Origin: Chloranthus sessilifolius
Taxonomy: Eukaryota; Streptophyta; Magnoliopsida; Chloranthales; Chloranthaceae
DNA: 64,000 nt
Direction of reading: 5' to 3'
Assembly (NCBI GenBank): GCA_021018995.1
Contig: CM037597.1
Coordinates: forward strand, 8,073,299-8,137,298
A model generated the notes under the pieces. The model worked only from the letters and a program-made list of their open reading frames with translations. It did not search any database and was not told the DNA's origin. A program made the translations under genes and the position numbers. Position 1 is the stretch's first letter; each line of letters opens with the position of its first letter. This document shows positions 1-12,900 of the stretch, in pieces.

Positions 1-1263
1 GGCATATCCCTCTGCGAGGATCCTTCCCCCGACCAGCCACCTAAATCTACCCTGTTCCTGCATGGGTCGATGAGCGGCGTGACTTCTTCGCTGGAACCAG
101 CGAATATGTTTTCCTTACTTCGGAAGGGCCACGACGGTTCCTGCTTCGACTGCTCCGAGAAGAATGCCCGCTCACTAAGTCCACTTTTATGAAGACCCAA
201 CAGCCCCGGCCAATTTCGCAGACAATGTAGGATCTGGGAATGGCATCGACATAGTCGGCTGCGACGAGGATCCGAGCGAAGCTTCTTTCCCATAGATCAA
301 CGGTGCTCCTGTCGACGAGGATGAGAGATCCACAAAGAGAGTCGATCGCCCTGAAGACATCGAAAGCCCAAGCATGCAGAGGGAAGCCAAATATTTATAG
401 CCACACCCCTCCTCCGAACTTTTGTAGCGACACCTCTCCGGCAAGAGCACCCCAACGACGACATCAACGAGGAAAACTTTTTGCGAAACACACTTATCTG
501 CGACCTCCTTGGTTTGGAAGTGTAGCAAGTAGCTAGAAGTAGATAGGGGAGAGATCGCTGGACGTTCAAAGAAACCACACTGTAACTATAACCACTGATG
601 AACTTGAATGGGAAATAGGGAATTTTTTGGGAAATGTAAAGTAACCCAATAATATGGTAGATTAGCAGCAAGGGACAAAAAATGGCTATCATAAAAGTTC
701 AAAACCGGTGGTCCCCCAGAAACTCGCGCCCCAACAGTAACTGCGGTAGGTGATCAGACGTCAGCTGCTGGCCGGTGGACGTTAGCTACCGTGGGATGGG
801 CGTCATTTGAAGGGGGACCATTGGGATCCAAACCACCCTGAACCACCTTAACAAAGGAGGCCTCCGTTGGAAACTTCCCACTTAGAGTAGGGCGGTGACC
901 CCCACCTCCGAGTACTCGAGGTCTGACGAAATCTCTTTCCAGCTATCGACCACCCATTCTGTAGGTCTTTCATCTAATTGCAACTATGGGAACCTTGATC
1001 ATTAGCACCCCGCCTTGGGAGCACCACTCATTACTTTTAACAAGGATTCCTGCAGCCCTACGCACATCACACCCTTTCCGATGGCTTAACGATCTTATCC
1101 TGAAGTTAACGTTATGGAAGAGGGGCACAACCAACCCTCTACCCTTAGCACCAAAGGGGAACCCTTAGCACTCATTGCTCCATGTACGAACCAATTACAC
1201 TTCTCAAGAGCTGACACTTCTAAAAGCCCGATTTGAAAATGAAAGTGAAGAAACACATATCCA
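1..1263. other. unassigned sequence, no gene recognised
   Basis: Relatively GC-rich sequence with only short open frames on both strands; none shows a domain I recognise. It could be the edge of a larger element that starts outside the window, or old intergenic DNA. Nothing firm is supported here. Confidence 0.4.
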
Positions 1264-2050
1264 GTGAAGAAATTTTTTACGAAACCTACCTCCAACTTCC
1301 AAACCTTGATTATTCAGGAAGATCCTGAGAAAGAGGACAACGAGATGGAAGTAGAGGTTTATGAGCCTGAAATTCCAAGTGATGAAGAAGATGAAGTGGC
1401 CGGAAAGAGTCTAGGTTGTATTAGACAAGTTTGTGATTCCAATGAAAATGATGGTAGCGTGTCCGTGCCGCATGAGCCATTCGAGTCAGTAGGATCATGT
1501 CATCAATCTAACTTGCATGAAATTAATAGTCGGAGTTTGTTGACCTACGGAAATCTGCAAAATTTTAACACATTAAATTTGTTTAATGAGTTTAATAATG
1601 ACAATTGTGTTAATTCAAGATAGCCCCGAGCATGTGAAACCTTTTCCGAACTTTAAAAGAGGTAATAATGATGGTATAGGTTTTCTTCTAGACGAAGGCA
1701 ACCATTTAATAGTTGCGGTGATCTTACACCTATTCTAGGTCCAACAACTGTCCTTTGATCCGTTCCTTGTTGCCCAAGCACTCGATCCAAGCTCATTTAG
1801 CCAATTCATACCCAATTCCCTACCTGTGCAATATGAGATAAGGTTTAATGAGGAGATTATGGAGTTTCCACATTTTACCACCAATATTGGCAAGCACCAT
1901 GAGTATCTTGTGTGGTGGAAGGGTAAGCCGAGGATGGAGCATCCTAAGGAGATGGGCCGGCTGATCAACTCATCAGGGATGAGTTTCTTCCACCCAGGGA
2001 GAATCGATGGGACATCTCACAGTACAAAACAAACGACAAGAGGACGTGAA
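1264..2050 (+). pseudogene. chromodomain gypsy gag-pol remnant, internally deleted
   Basis: The first part (1264..1623) encodes an acidic linker with the motifs EVYEPEIPSDEED. The same linker follows the gag zinc knuckle in the gypsy elements at 12309..12557 ([13 protein letters not shown]) and 30582..30995 ([14 protein letters not shown]). The second part (about 1826..2050) contains HHEYLVWWKGKP and later PGRIDG, matching the C-terminal chromodomain region of the element at 26471..32876 (YLVKWKNK, then LGRIDG). Protease, reverse transcriptase, RNase H and integrase, normally between these two parts, are absent. I read this as a deletion derivative of a + strand chromovirus, followed directly by its 3' LTR. 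The linker match is clear; the chromodomain match is short. Confidence 0.6.
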
Positions 2051-2905
2051 GGGCCAAAGGTTCGAAGCCCAATTCAACGTGCCGATGAGTGTGTGATGAT
2101 CTATATATGTGCAAGGAAAAGAACAAGAAAGGAAGCGCAAAAGACAATCGAAAAGCGAAAGATGGAGTTTTGTCTAACTTCGATCGATCGAAGCTCAATC
2201 TCGATCGATCGAGATAGACCCGAGAGCCATCTTGAGATGACACCATCGTCGATCGATCGAGGTTTAAACTCGATCGATCAAATTCATGCGAGGATTTTTG
2301 TTGGAGTCCAAATTTTGGAAGAAAGTTTGATTTTTTTTACTTTTAGTTAAATTAGGACTTTTTAATTTCGTTTTAGGGTTTTATTTGCTTATATAAGGGC
2401 TTGTAAAAGAATAATTTAGTAAGTTGATTGATTAATGAATTAAGACCTAGCTTTTGTGCAAACCCTAGAGAACTCGTGAAGAGTTTTCACTCGAAAGAGA
2501 GATTCTTTCAAACTTGGAGAGCGAATATTCGTTTTATTGTGCGGATTGGTGCGAAGCAGACGTACTCCTTGGTGTGAAGCCAATCTTTCTTATTGTACTT
2601 TCTTAATTATTGTCAGTTATATTATTTTCTTTATTTCTTTTGATATAAATACCAAAATTCCAAGTTGGTTAGTTGCTGAGATATTTGATCATAACTTTTA
2701 TTCGATATATCCTTTGATTTTCCTTTGATTAAATTAACCCTTCGGGCCTTTAGTTTCTTCAAACCTTAGAGGAGTCGAGAGAGGATACCAAAATTGTTTA
2801 GCTTCTTCCTCATAGAAATACGATCAACTTAGACTACTGGGGTATCTAAACTTGGAGTTGAGAAGAAGAGTGGGAGATTAGGGTTCGGTTGATAGGATTT
2901 AGGGT
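2051..2905 (+). repeat. probable gypsy LTR with CGATCGATCG cluster
   Basis: The sequence follows the chromodomain remnant and has the layout of the other gypsy LTRs here: a palindrome cluster near the outer end (TCGATCGATCGA-type words around 2181, 2200, 2251 and 2270), a TATA-like TATATAAGGG near 2391, then text resembling other LTRs (ACTCGTGAAGAGTTTTCACTCG near 2471, and TTGGTGTGAAGCC near 2569). Exact ends are not visible because no second copy is present. The right side runs into a microsatellite. Confidence 0.55.
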
Positions 2906-2907
2906 TT

Positions 2908-2908
<1 letters not shown>

Positions 2909-2980
<72 letters not shown>
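2909..2980. repeat. (TG)n(AG)n compound microsatellite
   Basis: About 15 TG repeats pass directly into about 20 AG repeats. It lies at the end of the presumed gypsy LTR. Confidence 0.95.
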
Positions 2981-2981
<1 letters not shown>

Positions 2982-2984
2982 TGT

Positions 2985-4029
2985 GACCTCATTTTATATT
3001 AAGTGATACATACACACCAATATTAAATAAGACACTCAATGACTAAAGCTAATAAACCTATTATGCTACTAACACACCAATAACACTAACATCTAATCCC
3101 ACTAGATCCTCCAATCCTCGAAGTGGGTTCACTTCCCTTCTTTCTTTTTGTAATTTTTCTTTAACATCATGAATTACCATTACGGTAATTGGGTATCATA
3201 ACAAATTGGTCTCATAGCCATACTGATCTATAAGAAGATTGGATAAGAATTTCAAAGAATAAAAAATTCCCTTAAAGATGTAAGGGCATTGATGGAGACA
3301 ATGAGTGAATGTCTGGCCGAGAGAGATGCATCGAATCATCAACTTAAGCTTGTAGAGATGGTGAACAAGAACAATAGTCTGTTCAAGTTCCAGAAAAGGA
3401 CTACACATCTGGAAGGAGAGTCACCACCTTTTCAAGAGGAAAAAGTTCATGTTCAAGATCTCTCTATTAGAAAACAATATTTCATATCCGAAAGCGCCAT
3501 ACCTAGTTATGGTAAGGGCGACAAGGGCCTCAGAAAAGCTGATGCAATGATGCATTGTTGTATGCCAATGATGTGACGTTTTGCTCAAATGGGTGGTGTG
3601 AAGTGAATCAACTTTCTGATTGAGGAAGAGACGAGAAAGGTTTTGAATATATTTTTGGAGAATATCATTAGAGACACTAATATTTACACGAAGCATGTGA
3701 GGAGGGTGGAGACTGCAGTCTGGGTGGTCTCTCAGCTCCAGATCACAAGAGTGCTGCATGTTAAGGTCAGACTCCCACTCCCAGAATGCAATGACCGAAG
3801 TGGACCATTTCAAACTCTTCAGTCCTTGAGGTCAAGGGCAATTTCAAGGGGAGGAGGTTGATGCATACCATGTATCATGCACATCCCTTACAATATATCT
3901 CCTCTCTTGAGAAGTTAAACAGGTAAGTTATAACGATAAGAGTGGGTAGTTGATAATGAGAACAGGCAGCCCTCTATACTGTGAGATCAGATTCGTGGAT
4001 GGAAACGCACTTGGAATTCTGACGAGTGT
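2985..4029. other. unresolved, possible gag-like fragment
   Basis: An open frame at 3289..3576 (+) encodes a charged peptide starting MMETMSECLAERDASNHQ, which could be the start of a retrotransposon gag. The stretch ATTGGTCTCATAGCC near 3205 is weakly like a tRNA-Met primer site. Neither is strong; I see no host gene here. Confidence 0.25.
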
Positions 4030-4037
4030 GTGTCAAA

Positions 4038-4231
4038 TGGGGATGCAAATTTTGACCCGAAAATCGAGCGAACCAAATCGACCCAAAAATCAATTCACAC
4101 CAAACCAAACCGATTCTGGTTCAGTTCAATTTTGGTTTTGGACTGCGAAAACCAATTAGGTAGGATGAGAAAACTTGGAAAACCGAAACTTCGTTTTCGG
4201 TTCGTTTCGGACACCCGAACTTGCATCCCTA
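4038..4231. mobile_element. hAT-type MITE, ACCGAA-word family
   Basis: A 194-bp element with terminal inverted repeats T(G/A)GGGATGCAA and TTGCATCCCTA. It is flanked by GTGTCAAA (4030..4037) and GTGCCAAA (4232..4239), an 8-bp target duplication with one mismatch. The interior repeats words such as AACCGA, CGGTTC and GTTTTCGG. An 8-bp duplication and TAGGG ends are typical of hAT elements. It has no coding capacity. Confidence 0.8.
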
Positions 4232-4669
4232 GTGCCAAAACACCACTGACCGCCACCGATCTATTAATAATAAAGGTGCAGGTTTTCTGTGTACTAACAC
4301 TAATACCTTCACGATATATTTACTATAGCCATGCCCTAATTGTGCAGAGAAAATAACTATCACTCTGTATTAAATCCTTGTATGACCGTGCTCAAATTCG
4401 GGATTGTGATATTGTATTTAACTATCACAAAGCTAAATCAATAAAACCACATGTCTTGGTATCTAAACCAGAACATATGGTGGCTGCATGCTGATAAATG
4501 GTTGAGAAGAAGAGGGCAGCGCTTATCGCAGGGATGCATGAAGATGATCAGAAACAACACCAGAAACATAGCATTCAACAGATCATGTAGGTTCAGATTT
4601 TGCAACATTAGATGTCCAGAAGAAAAAAATCAATGAATATATTACACAATAGATGGACAAATTTTTTTT

Positions 4670-4991
4670 ACCAATTGACACGTACTTTCAGGCCACGTGG
4701 TGCCACATGACACATTTTTTGTACCAATCGGATTAGATCAAGTAGTTGGATATCATGAAGCCCAAAAAATGTTTTCATCAGTGAATCTGTACCATCCAAT
4801 CCGAGCACTTAAATATGGACCCTACGGTAAATATGAACAACAATCTATACTAAATTGCCTGGATTGAATGTTTCAAATCCTCTGATAGGCACCCTTTTTA
4901 GGCTAACATTAGTGCACATGCTATTTTACTCTGTGGAAGACTTGGATTGGTCAATGATGTGTACCACATGGCATAAAATGTACTTTTGAGT
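4670..4991. repeat. copy of a dispersed repeat (family R1)
   Basis: Text such as GGACCCTACGGTAAATATGAACAA, TTTTTAGGCTAACAT and GATTGGTCAATGATGTGTACCACATG recurs, diverged, at 48290..48610 and 49795..50020, and inverted at 37645..37870. It is non-coding. It probably belongs to one old MITE or MULE-like family whose ends I cannot define. The hAT element at 5000 is inserted into this copy. Confidence 0.6.
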
Positions 4992-4999
4992 CTTATATC

Positions 5000-5458
5000 T
5001 AGGGCTCTCAATGGGTCGGGTTAGGGCCGAGCTAGGGTTCAACCCTGCCTGACCCTAGCTGGGCCTTTCCAATTTTTTTAGCCCGGTTCTAACCCGGGAT
5101 GCGATGTACTCAGCCCAAGCCCGGTCATAGCGGGCCGAGCTTGGGCATTTTTCCGAGCTTTTTTTGGGCAATTTTTTTTTTTGGATAAAATTTGATAAAA
5201 AAAAATTCAAATCAATTTTCAAAGAGAGTTTAAATGAGCGAGTGGCTTGGTTAGAGTTGAGACTTGAGATGGTAGAGATTGCGATAAAGTGAAAACCCAA
5301 TTTTAAGGTTTCTATTTATGAAGGTAGTATCGATTGAGATTGCAAGTGCATTTTTACTTAAATGCCATTGATTTTAAACCGTTCAATGGTGTAATCTCAA
5401 GGCATTAAGTAAAATACTCTTAATATATTATATAATATATATTTAAATATACATTATA

Positions 5459-5496
<38 letters not shown>

Positions 5497-5688
5497 GCTT
5501 AATTTTTTATTTTTTTATTTGGGCTGGGTGTTGGAACATTCAACCCAATCCCAGCCTGAATCAATCCGGGTCACCACATGATTAGCCCAACCCGGGTACC
5601 TGGCCGGGTTGGCTTCACAAAAGATACCGCTCTTTCCGGGCTGAGTGTGGGCCAAAATTCGGGCTGGCCCGGCCCATTGAGAGCCCTA
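5000..5688. mobile_element. hAT-type element with GGGTCGGG words
   Basis: 689 bp with perfect inverted ends TAGGGCTCTCAATGGG / CCCATTGAGAGCCCTA. It is flanked by a perfect 8-bp duplication, CTTATATC at 4992..4999 and 5689..5696. The ends are saturated with CCGGG, GGGCC and GGTCGGG words; the middle is AT-rich with a TA microsatellite (about 5460..5492). There is no transposase, so it is non-autonomous. Confidence 0.92.
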
Positions 5689-6044
5689 CTTATATCTATT
5701 GGTACAGGTGATGCCCCATTAACCTGTAAATTTTAAACCATTAATCCATTTAAAAATTAATTCTATTTATACTTTGCAAGGAAGAATAAGCCATGAAACA
5801 TTTTATGGATCTATTAGTGATAATGACGCTTGAATATGCTCCTAAAGTGTAGATGTATGCTATAATCTCTGCAATATAATCTTGCTCCCATTGAAATGGT
5901 GTACTAAAGTGTAACTAAATTAATAAAACAGAAACATTGGGAGAATTCAGAACAATGAGACATTTGTTGAGGAATGCTGAAGTATGGGGCTTTGTATGAC
6001 AAATATAGCGCAAAACTATTTTAATTATGTAAAACCCTAAACCG

Positions 6045-6450
6045 TAGTCACAAAGTCGGTAGTCGGCAATAAATTTGCAAGGGTCTAAGTCGGAAAAAAT
6101 GGGCAAAAATCAGTCAAAGTCGAAAGAAATCGGGGAAAATAAAAAAAAATTTAAAAATAAAAAGTATATGATAATATATTTCAAGTTGAAAATAATGCTT
6201 CTAATGAACAAAATAGGCAAAACATAAAGGTTTTTTATGAACAAACTGAACAAAATAGTACAAATTTTAAAGATTTTTCCCCCTTTAAGTATAAGTGAAA
6301 AAAAAAGAAAAAAAATCGGACCACAGCACAAACATCGCCAATTAATTGGCTGAGTCACAACTTGGCCGATTAATAGGCGATAAAGTCGGGATAACTGCAA
6401 GTCGCTGACTTTTTTCAATTTTTTGAAAAAGTCGGAGACTTTTGTGCCTA
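6045..6450. mobile_element. MITE-like element with AGTCGG words
   Basis: Imperfect inverted ends TAG(T/G)CACAAA lie at 6045 and 6450. Both flanks inside are full of GTCGG, AAGTCG and CCGAC words, with an AT-rich centre. No target duplication could be seen, so the boundaries are tentative. Confidence 0.5.
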
Positions 6451-6892
6451 TGCTATAATCCCTCAGATCCGAAAACCTTAAACCCTAAACTGGACCTATA
6501 GAGAGCTAGAATGATGAACAAAATTTATGATAGTTTTGTTAAGTTGGACAAACAATAGAAGTTTGAAGATCAGTCTTTTATTCAAAAATTTGGTCGAGTA
6601 TTCGGTGCTCCCAAGATCAAGTACTAATCTTCTAAGAAGAATCCGTGAATCTTGTAGTTCAAATATCTTTAGTCACTTGGAGATCTGCTAACTAACTTCT
6701 GAACTGATTTCAATTGTTTAAACTTGGAAGCCGCAAGAACTTATCAAGCTGACAATATAAAAAGTGATCTCGAGCTTCCAAATTTAAATGGAAAACAATA
6801 GCTTTTGGTTTATTAATTCAATTTTGGCGACATTGCTATGACCTGGAATGTTTTCATATGATATGTGGCGATTCTAACCATCTCTCTATTAC
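6451..6892. other. presumed 5' region of the F-box gene
   Basis: AT-rich non-coding sequence directly upstream of the first coding exon. Because a strong splice acceptor lies 2 nt before the ATG, this stretch is probably a 5'-UTR intron. The promoter and untranslated first exon would then lie further upstream and cannot be placed from sequence alone. Confidence 0.35.
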
Positions 6893-6908
6893 TTGTCTTT
6901 CCTTGCAG
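6893..6908 (+). other. splice acceptor just before the start codon
   Basis: The tract TTGTCTTTCCTTGCAG is a textbook polypyrimidine acceptor ending 2 nt before the ATG at 6911. It suggests that an untranslated first exon lies upstream and is spliced to this coding exon. Confidence 0.6.
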
Positions 6909-6910
6909 AT

Positions 6911-6995
6911 ATGGCCTTTCCAATCCCAGCAGAAGCCAGCACGACCTCTCATTTGAGAGCTATGCAGTTCATGGGAACAGAACGACGCTGGCTAA
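6911..6995 (+). CDS. FBP7: F-box gene coding exon 1
   Basis: The ATG begins [10 protein letters not shown]; the exon ends ...RRWL plus one base before GTATGT. The start is chosen because plant relatives begin MAFP-like and the W-L-(N/D)-LYGV join across intron 1 is conserved. It contributes 28 codons plus 1 nt. Intron 1 is 536 bp. Confidence 0.88.
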
Positions 6996-9900
6996 GTATG
7001 TTCTTGAAATATCATGCGCAAATTGAAAATTATATAGTGGTTAGAATTTACCCATCTCTAATAGGTATAATATGAGAGTTGCTTCTGTCACACCAGAATT
7101 TGCCTACTGCTCACCAATTAATGAAATTAATAATCACACTTCAATTTATTCTATGTGCACACCAATTATTGAAACAATATTATATACGCACCAAGTAATA
7201 AAATTACTGATGACACCCAGCTAATACTATGTCATCATCATCCACCTTTGCCGGTTCCAAGCCTGATTTAAGTGGAAGGTTGGCGTCAGTTGATACCAGA
7301 TGAAGAAAACCCCCCATTAAACCCCTATGACGAGCACTATTACGAACATCGATTACTATGTGCCCACAAATTATTGCAAGCCTTTTTTAAATGGTGTGTA
7401 GTTAGTAAGTGTTGGTGTGAAAGTAGCATCTCACTATAATATTGCTCAGTATATTATTCATGAGAAAAATACTACTCAGTCTATAAGTTTCGAAGTTATT
7501 CTTCACAAATATTTTGCTTGGATATATCCAGATCTTTACGGGGTCAGAGTTCGACCTGTTCCTCCTTTTGGAAGTGCTAGTAGTAGATCGTTTGTGGATC
7601 CAGCACTCATACACCGTTGCTTGCCCGATGAACTTCTCTATGAGGTAATGTGCCTCAAAATGGTAAAATAAGTAGTCGGCAACCATTATATGCATATCTG
7701 TGCCATATCATACATGTATGGCGTGGTCCGCTGTGTCAGGAATGGAAGGCAAAGACGTTAATAGGTAGCAAATAGTAAAAAGATACTGCTTGGTTGCTTT
7801 AGCAAACCTGTGAAATATAAAGTATCTAATGATACTATTTTTGTTAAAATTCCCTGAATCAGTGTCTTAAATAGCGTTTGAGGTGTAAGCCTCGAGGTGT
7901 GCCTCAAGGCTTAGTGTAAGCTTGAGGCGTAAAGGTACATGAGGCGTAGTGAGGCACATGTAAAGCGCAGTAAGGCTTAAGCCCCCCATAAAATTTTCTT
8001 TTACACTACTTAACCCTCAATTTTCTTACTAGTTTACCTTTTTTCTCGCAAGGTTACCATTTTAAAGGATTAGTAGGGGATGAAATAGAGGAGGATGGCC
8101 TTTACTAATATTTAACAACTTAAAATTGTTATTTGCTAATGAGAATGGAAACGGCCAATGAGTGGCTAAAATTTAGTTTTTAATGTGACATTATTTTTGA
8201 GTTATGAATTGTGAGTCGTGACTTGAGACTTATATATTGCAAACATTTACTATTTTGCGTATGTTTTGATTTGGTTGCATACCTACATCTCTCATTGCCC
8301 TTTGTGCCTTAAATATTAATTGGTTTATGATTAGAAAAATATCCATTAGTTTTCTTATTTGTTTTTTTATAATATTGTCATTTTTTTCGTTAATTTTCTT
8401 TATATCTCTAAAGTTATTATATTTTTTAAATTGAAAATTCAAAGATTCGTGAGGCTTATAACTCACGCCTTGAGGCCTACGCCTCGCCTCGCGGGAGGGT
8501 TGAGCGCTATCCTTTAAAAACACTCTTCTGAATTGGTACCTGCTTCACCAAACCCTTGATTAGTTGTCGTTGTGCAAACGATTATAAAGAACAATTATTC
8601 TGACCTGATGTATGCAGATTATGCAATGAGCGTCCACTTCTGAGCCATATGGCAGACAACTTTGATCAATCCAAGTAGTTCAACTAGCAGGCTATCATTG
8701 GCACGCGTTTCAGCCGAAAAATCATGGCTTTCAGCAGATTCAAACCATCCAATTTGTGCACTTTAATTTTGAGTGCTAAAAAAAAATTATACAATTTTTT
8801 AGCTTTTCATACCTTTAGGGAAGGTAGTCAAGGCGGTGTGGCGAGATCATGATGTAGATGATTGCTATGCGAAGTATTCCTTTTTTATTTTATATATTTT
8901 TAGAGAGGAACGAAAATAATTGAACTACTTAGGCATCATTCTTTGATTCTAATATTGAGAATTTCACGTTCTAGGCATAAAAAATATTAATAAATACATT
9001 AAATATTAAGAATCAAATAACAAGTAAACCTGGTCCCGAGCTTTATGACTTGGCCCGATCGGGGATTGGTTAAGTGTCGAGTCGGGATTGATATTCGTTA
9101 TCTAGATTGATTATTTAATGGGCTGGATTAAAGCTGGTCCCTTGAACCTGATTAGCAATCGGGTGATTTATAATTGTCTAATTCAGTCCCGGCCCAATCC
9201 ATTGACACTGGTAGCTGTCATCGACACCTAGTCGAGGCTTTACTCTTTAGGGCTTTGTAACTTATAAGTTATCTATGTTACAAAACTGCCCTTCCCTTTG
9301 AAAAATAAAACAACTCTGTTTTTAATCCAAAAAAGCTAAATAGCGTACATAGCGAACTATTCCGCCATGGCGCCGCTATTTAGTCACCTTGCTATTTGAC
9401 TCTATGTGGCGCCTTCCATCGGTCGTTCTATAGGATCCTTCTTTCAGCTTTGTAAAGTCAATAAATTGAAATTTAGGCAGTTTATCACACATCAGTTACT
9501 TAAAAGGTGAAAAATATAATGAGTTCCTATTGTGTTTCTCCAATCTAATGCTTGCCATGTGAAAACAAGCACACACTATTTTTTTTTATTTTGATAGTTT
9601 ATCGGTGTAAAAAGCAATTTCATTAGGATTAATGAAAATAATCTGGTCCGATATGAAAAAATGGATATTTGGGCTAAGTTGATTGAGAGGTAACCACTTC
9701 CTAGGTATTATCGGCCAAGGATTCGAAGTTTCAATATACTACTATTCTACTTCATGAGTTTGTAGAATATTGAGATTTTTAGAATGAACTCTACAGAAAT
9801 CAAAATTCAACAAGGTTAAATATATTCAAGATGGTTGACCAAAAGGAAAAGTATAAGGGGCAGTTGCGAGAATACAAAGATGAACAGTGCATCTAGATTG

Positions 9901-12900
9901 ACACTCTTAAGCTTTAAAAGTGGTTTATTCTCTCAAAACCACATTTAGAGAAGCGATTAGATATAAAGATGCCAAAGGGCATTCTATTTATTTTAGGAAG
10001 ATGTTTGATTCAGTGAGTTTTTTAGATGACTTTGGGTTCATAGATTTTATCTTATTTTTATTTTTTTTCCATTCTATAAGCAAAGTGGTTGCACGAGTCC
10101 CATCCCTGAATTAGTTTGAACTGATACATACAAAGGATTACAAGGATTAGTGACGGGGACGCCACCAACAAGGGCCTAGGTTTCAGGTCATACAAGGTGT
10201 ACCAGCGACGGAAGGGCCAAGGAACGTTAAGAACCACCGAGGAAAGGCCCTAGAGATCAGGCCATGAGGCACAAAAGTAAGGCTTTGGACGGACGTCCGG
10301 AATTAGAGGGTCACACTGTTAATGTGCGACGGACGTCCATGGAGAGGCGACGGATGTCTGTGGTGCCCAGGACGGACGTCCATGGAGATCTCCGCCCTGC
10401 GACTTAAGTGACGCGTTTTATCCTTTTAGTGACGTAATTTGTCATTTTAGCCATTTTCTTGCTTTCTTTTAAGATGTCCAATGTAAGTTATCACTAAGGG
10501 TAACATAGTACTTTTCTATTTTTAGGTTTATTCCCTTGTAATGGCTATAAAGCCCAATTTGTAAGCCATTTTTGGCACTTGATGATTTAATGAAATTGCA
10601 TTTGCATTTTGGCTTGTGAGGAGCTTGAAGAGAGGCTTCTTCCCCATTTGGGGTTCGGTGTGAGGCCAAGGGTGAGATGCCCATTTATCTTTAGATCTTC
10701 TCTTTATCTCTTCTTCTTGTTTGATCTTTCTATTTTCTCCATAATCTCCATACCCAAGTTTCACCCTTTTGATTGATTGTTCTAAGTTCCTAACCCTAGA
10801 TCTAGAGTAACCTTGATGCCCATCCTTATGGATCGAATCCAACCCTAGCCCTTGGATCCATAACCGCTGTTGGGCTCGGCTTGCTCGATTTGCGCCTCTA
10901 ATCACTTCAATTCAAAGCCCTAGCAAGGATCTCCCGATTCCACTGCGAACGACGATTGAACGCCCCAACCTAGGAGTGAGAGTTCTATCTCTCGGATCGC
11001 CACTTCCGCATTTCCTAATCGATCCCGCGCGTTGGATTGGACCCTACGTGAACCGAGCATGATCACTTAAGCGAAATCCCGCGAAATCCTAAGGTATCGC
11101 TTCAATTTGTGATTAATTGCTTAATTAATTAGTTTAATTTCGACAAATTAGCATATCATGGACATTCACAGATCTTAGGATGGCTGTCCCGCGTCAGTTT
11201 TGGTGTCAAAGCTTAGGTTCTAGGTTAGGGCATACTTGCATGTTATTTTAATTTTATTGCGTTTTATTTCATTTGTGTGTTCAATTGCATGCACGTCACG
11301 TGTTCAATAGCATCACTCATTTGTGTGTTCATATTAGTGTGCTTATTTGTGTGCACACCGTGTTTGATAAACTTCTTCACTCATTTGTGTTTCATAGTTG
11401 TGTGACATTTAGAACCCGTGTTAGCGTGTTGTGGTCCCCATGGACTCGAATGTGATTACCGATGCTCTTAAGGGCATCCAAGCCATATTGATCACTATGA
11501 ATGAGAGGATGAATGCTATGAAGGAAGCCCAAACGGCTATGGTTGCTCTAACGAGATGTTTCTCAACAACTTGGATCTGTTGGAAGGAGATGAGGAGCAT
11601 CACGACCGATGTGATGAGCGTAACGGTCCGCGCTCTGAGCTTTGCGGTCGCCCCGATGGACGAAATCGGAATCAAAGGGAAGTAGCTCATCGCGGAGATG
11701 ACTACGACCCGAATGAGAAACTCCTCAAAAATGTACGAGTTGAGTTTCCGACCTTCGATGGAAGAATGGACCCTAAAGTCTTCCTCGATTTGATCTCCGA
11801 TATGGATCACCACTTTCAGTGGTATAACATGGACAATGAGCGATGTGTGAGACTCGCTAAAATGAAGCTCATTGGTCAAACTTGACTCTTTTGGGTCAAC
11901 GTCGAGCGTATGCGAAGTATGTCCCTTTATCATACTACCAACGCCTACTTGACCAATGACAATTTATGCCAAGGTAGTATGCCCGTAGCTGAGTACATTG
12001 GCAAGTTTGAGGAGTTCATGATGAGAGCCAATGTATCGGAAAATCCGGAAGTTACTCTTTCTAGGTTTTGCACCGGGTTGTGAATGGAACTATAAAAAGA
12101 GTTAATCTTCCACCCCGTTGACACTCTTGAAGGGTATTACGCCATTATGCAAGACTTTGAACGGTATTTAAAAATGACGGTGGTGAGGCAATTTAAGCTG
12201 AATACCGGTGGCCATCGAACCGGAGAATGAAGGCCTAGTATCGGAAACCCACCTCCCAAACCTTCCCAACTCATTCCCACCAATGTAAGGTTTGATAAAG
12301 GGAAAGGTGTGGTGGGTGAATACTCAAGAGGTGACTCTCAAACTAAGTGCTACAAATGTCATGGGTTTGACCACTTTGCCGCCCAATGCCCTACGAGAGA
12401 CCCCCAAAGGAATCTCTTGGTTGAAGAAGGGACCAATGAAGAGGAAGGAGTTGAAGAGGAAGTGTATGAATCGGAAATCACACCTAGTGATGAGGAAGGT
12501 GATGACAGTAGTCGTGCACTAACATGCATTCAAGAGTGTTTGGTTGTAAGGTCATGAGGTGTGCCTTAGCACAACCTCAACGTGATGAGAAGGAAGATTA
12601 GCGTAGAGATAATATTTTCTACACTTACGCCAAGTGTGGTGAGAAGAGTTGTAAGGTCATTGTAGATAGCGGGAGTTGCATGAACGTTGTGTCAATGCAC
12701 ACCATTACCCGTTTAGGGCTCACACCCGAGCCCCACCCGAGGCCGTATAAAGTCGCATGGGTCGACTCCTCTTCCATTCCTATGTCCCAAAGATGTCGTG
12801 TGCCGATATAATTAGCCTCGTATTCGGACACGTTGTGGTGCAATGTAGTGTCGATGGATGTGGGCCACATCATCTTGGGAAAGCCTTGGCTCTATGATAT

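Noticed and set aside
297..692. 131-codon minus-strand open frame near the window start
   Set aside because: No recognisable domain, overlapped by other open frames on both strands, and no splice or codon evidence for a gene.
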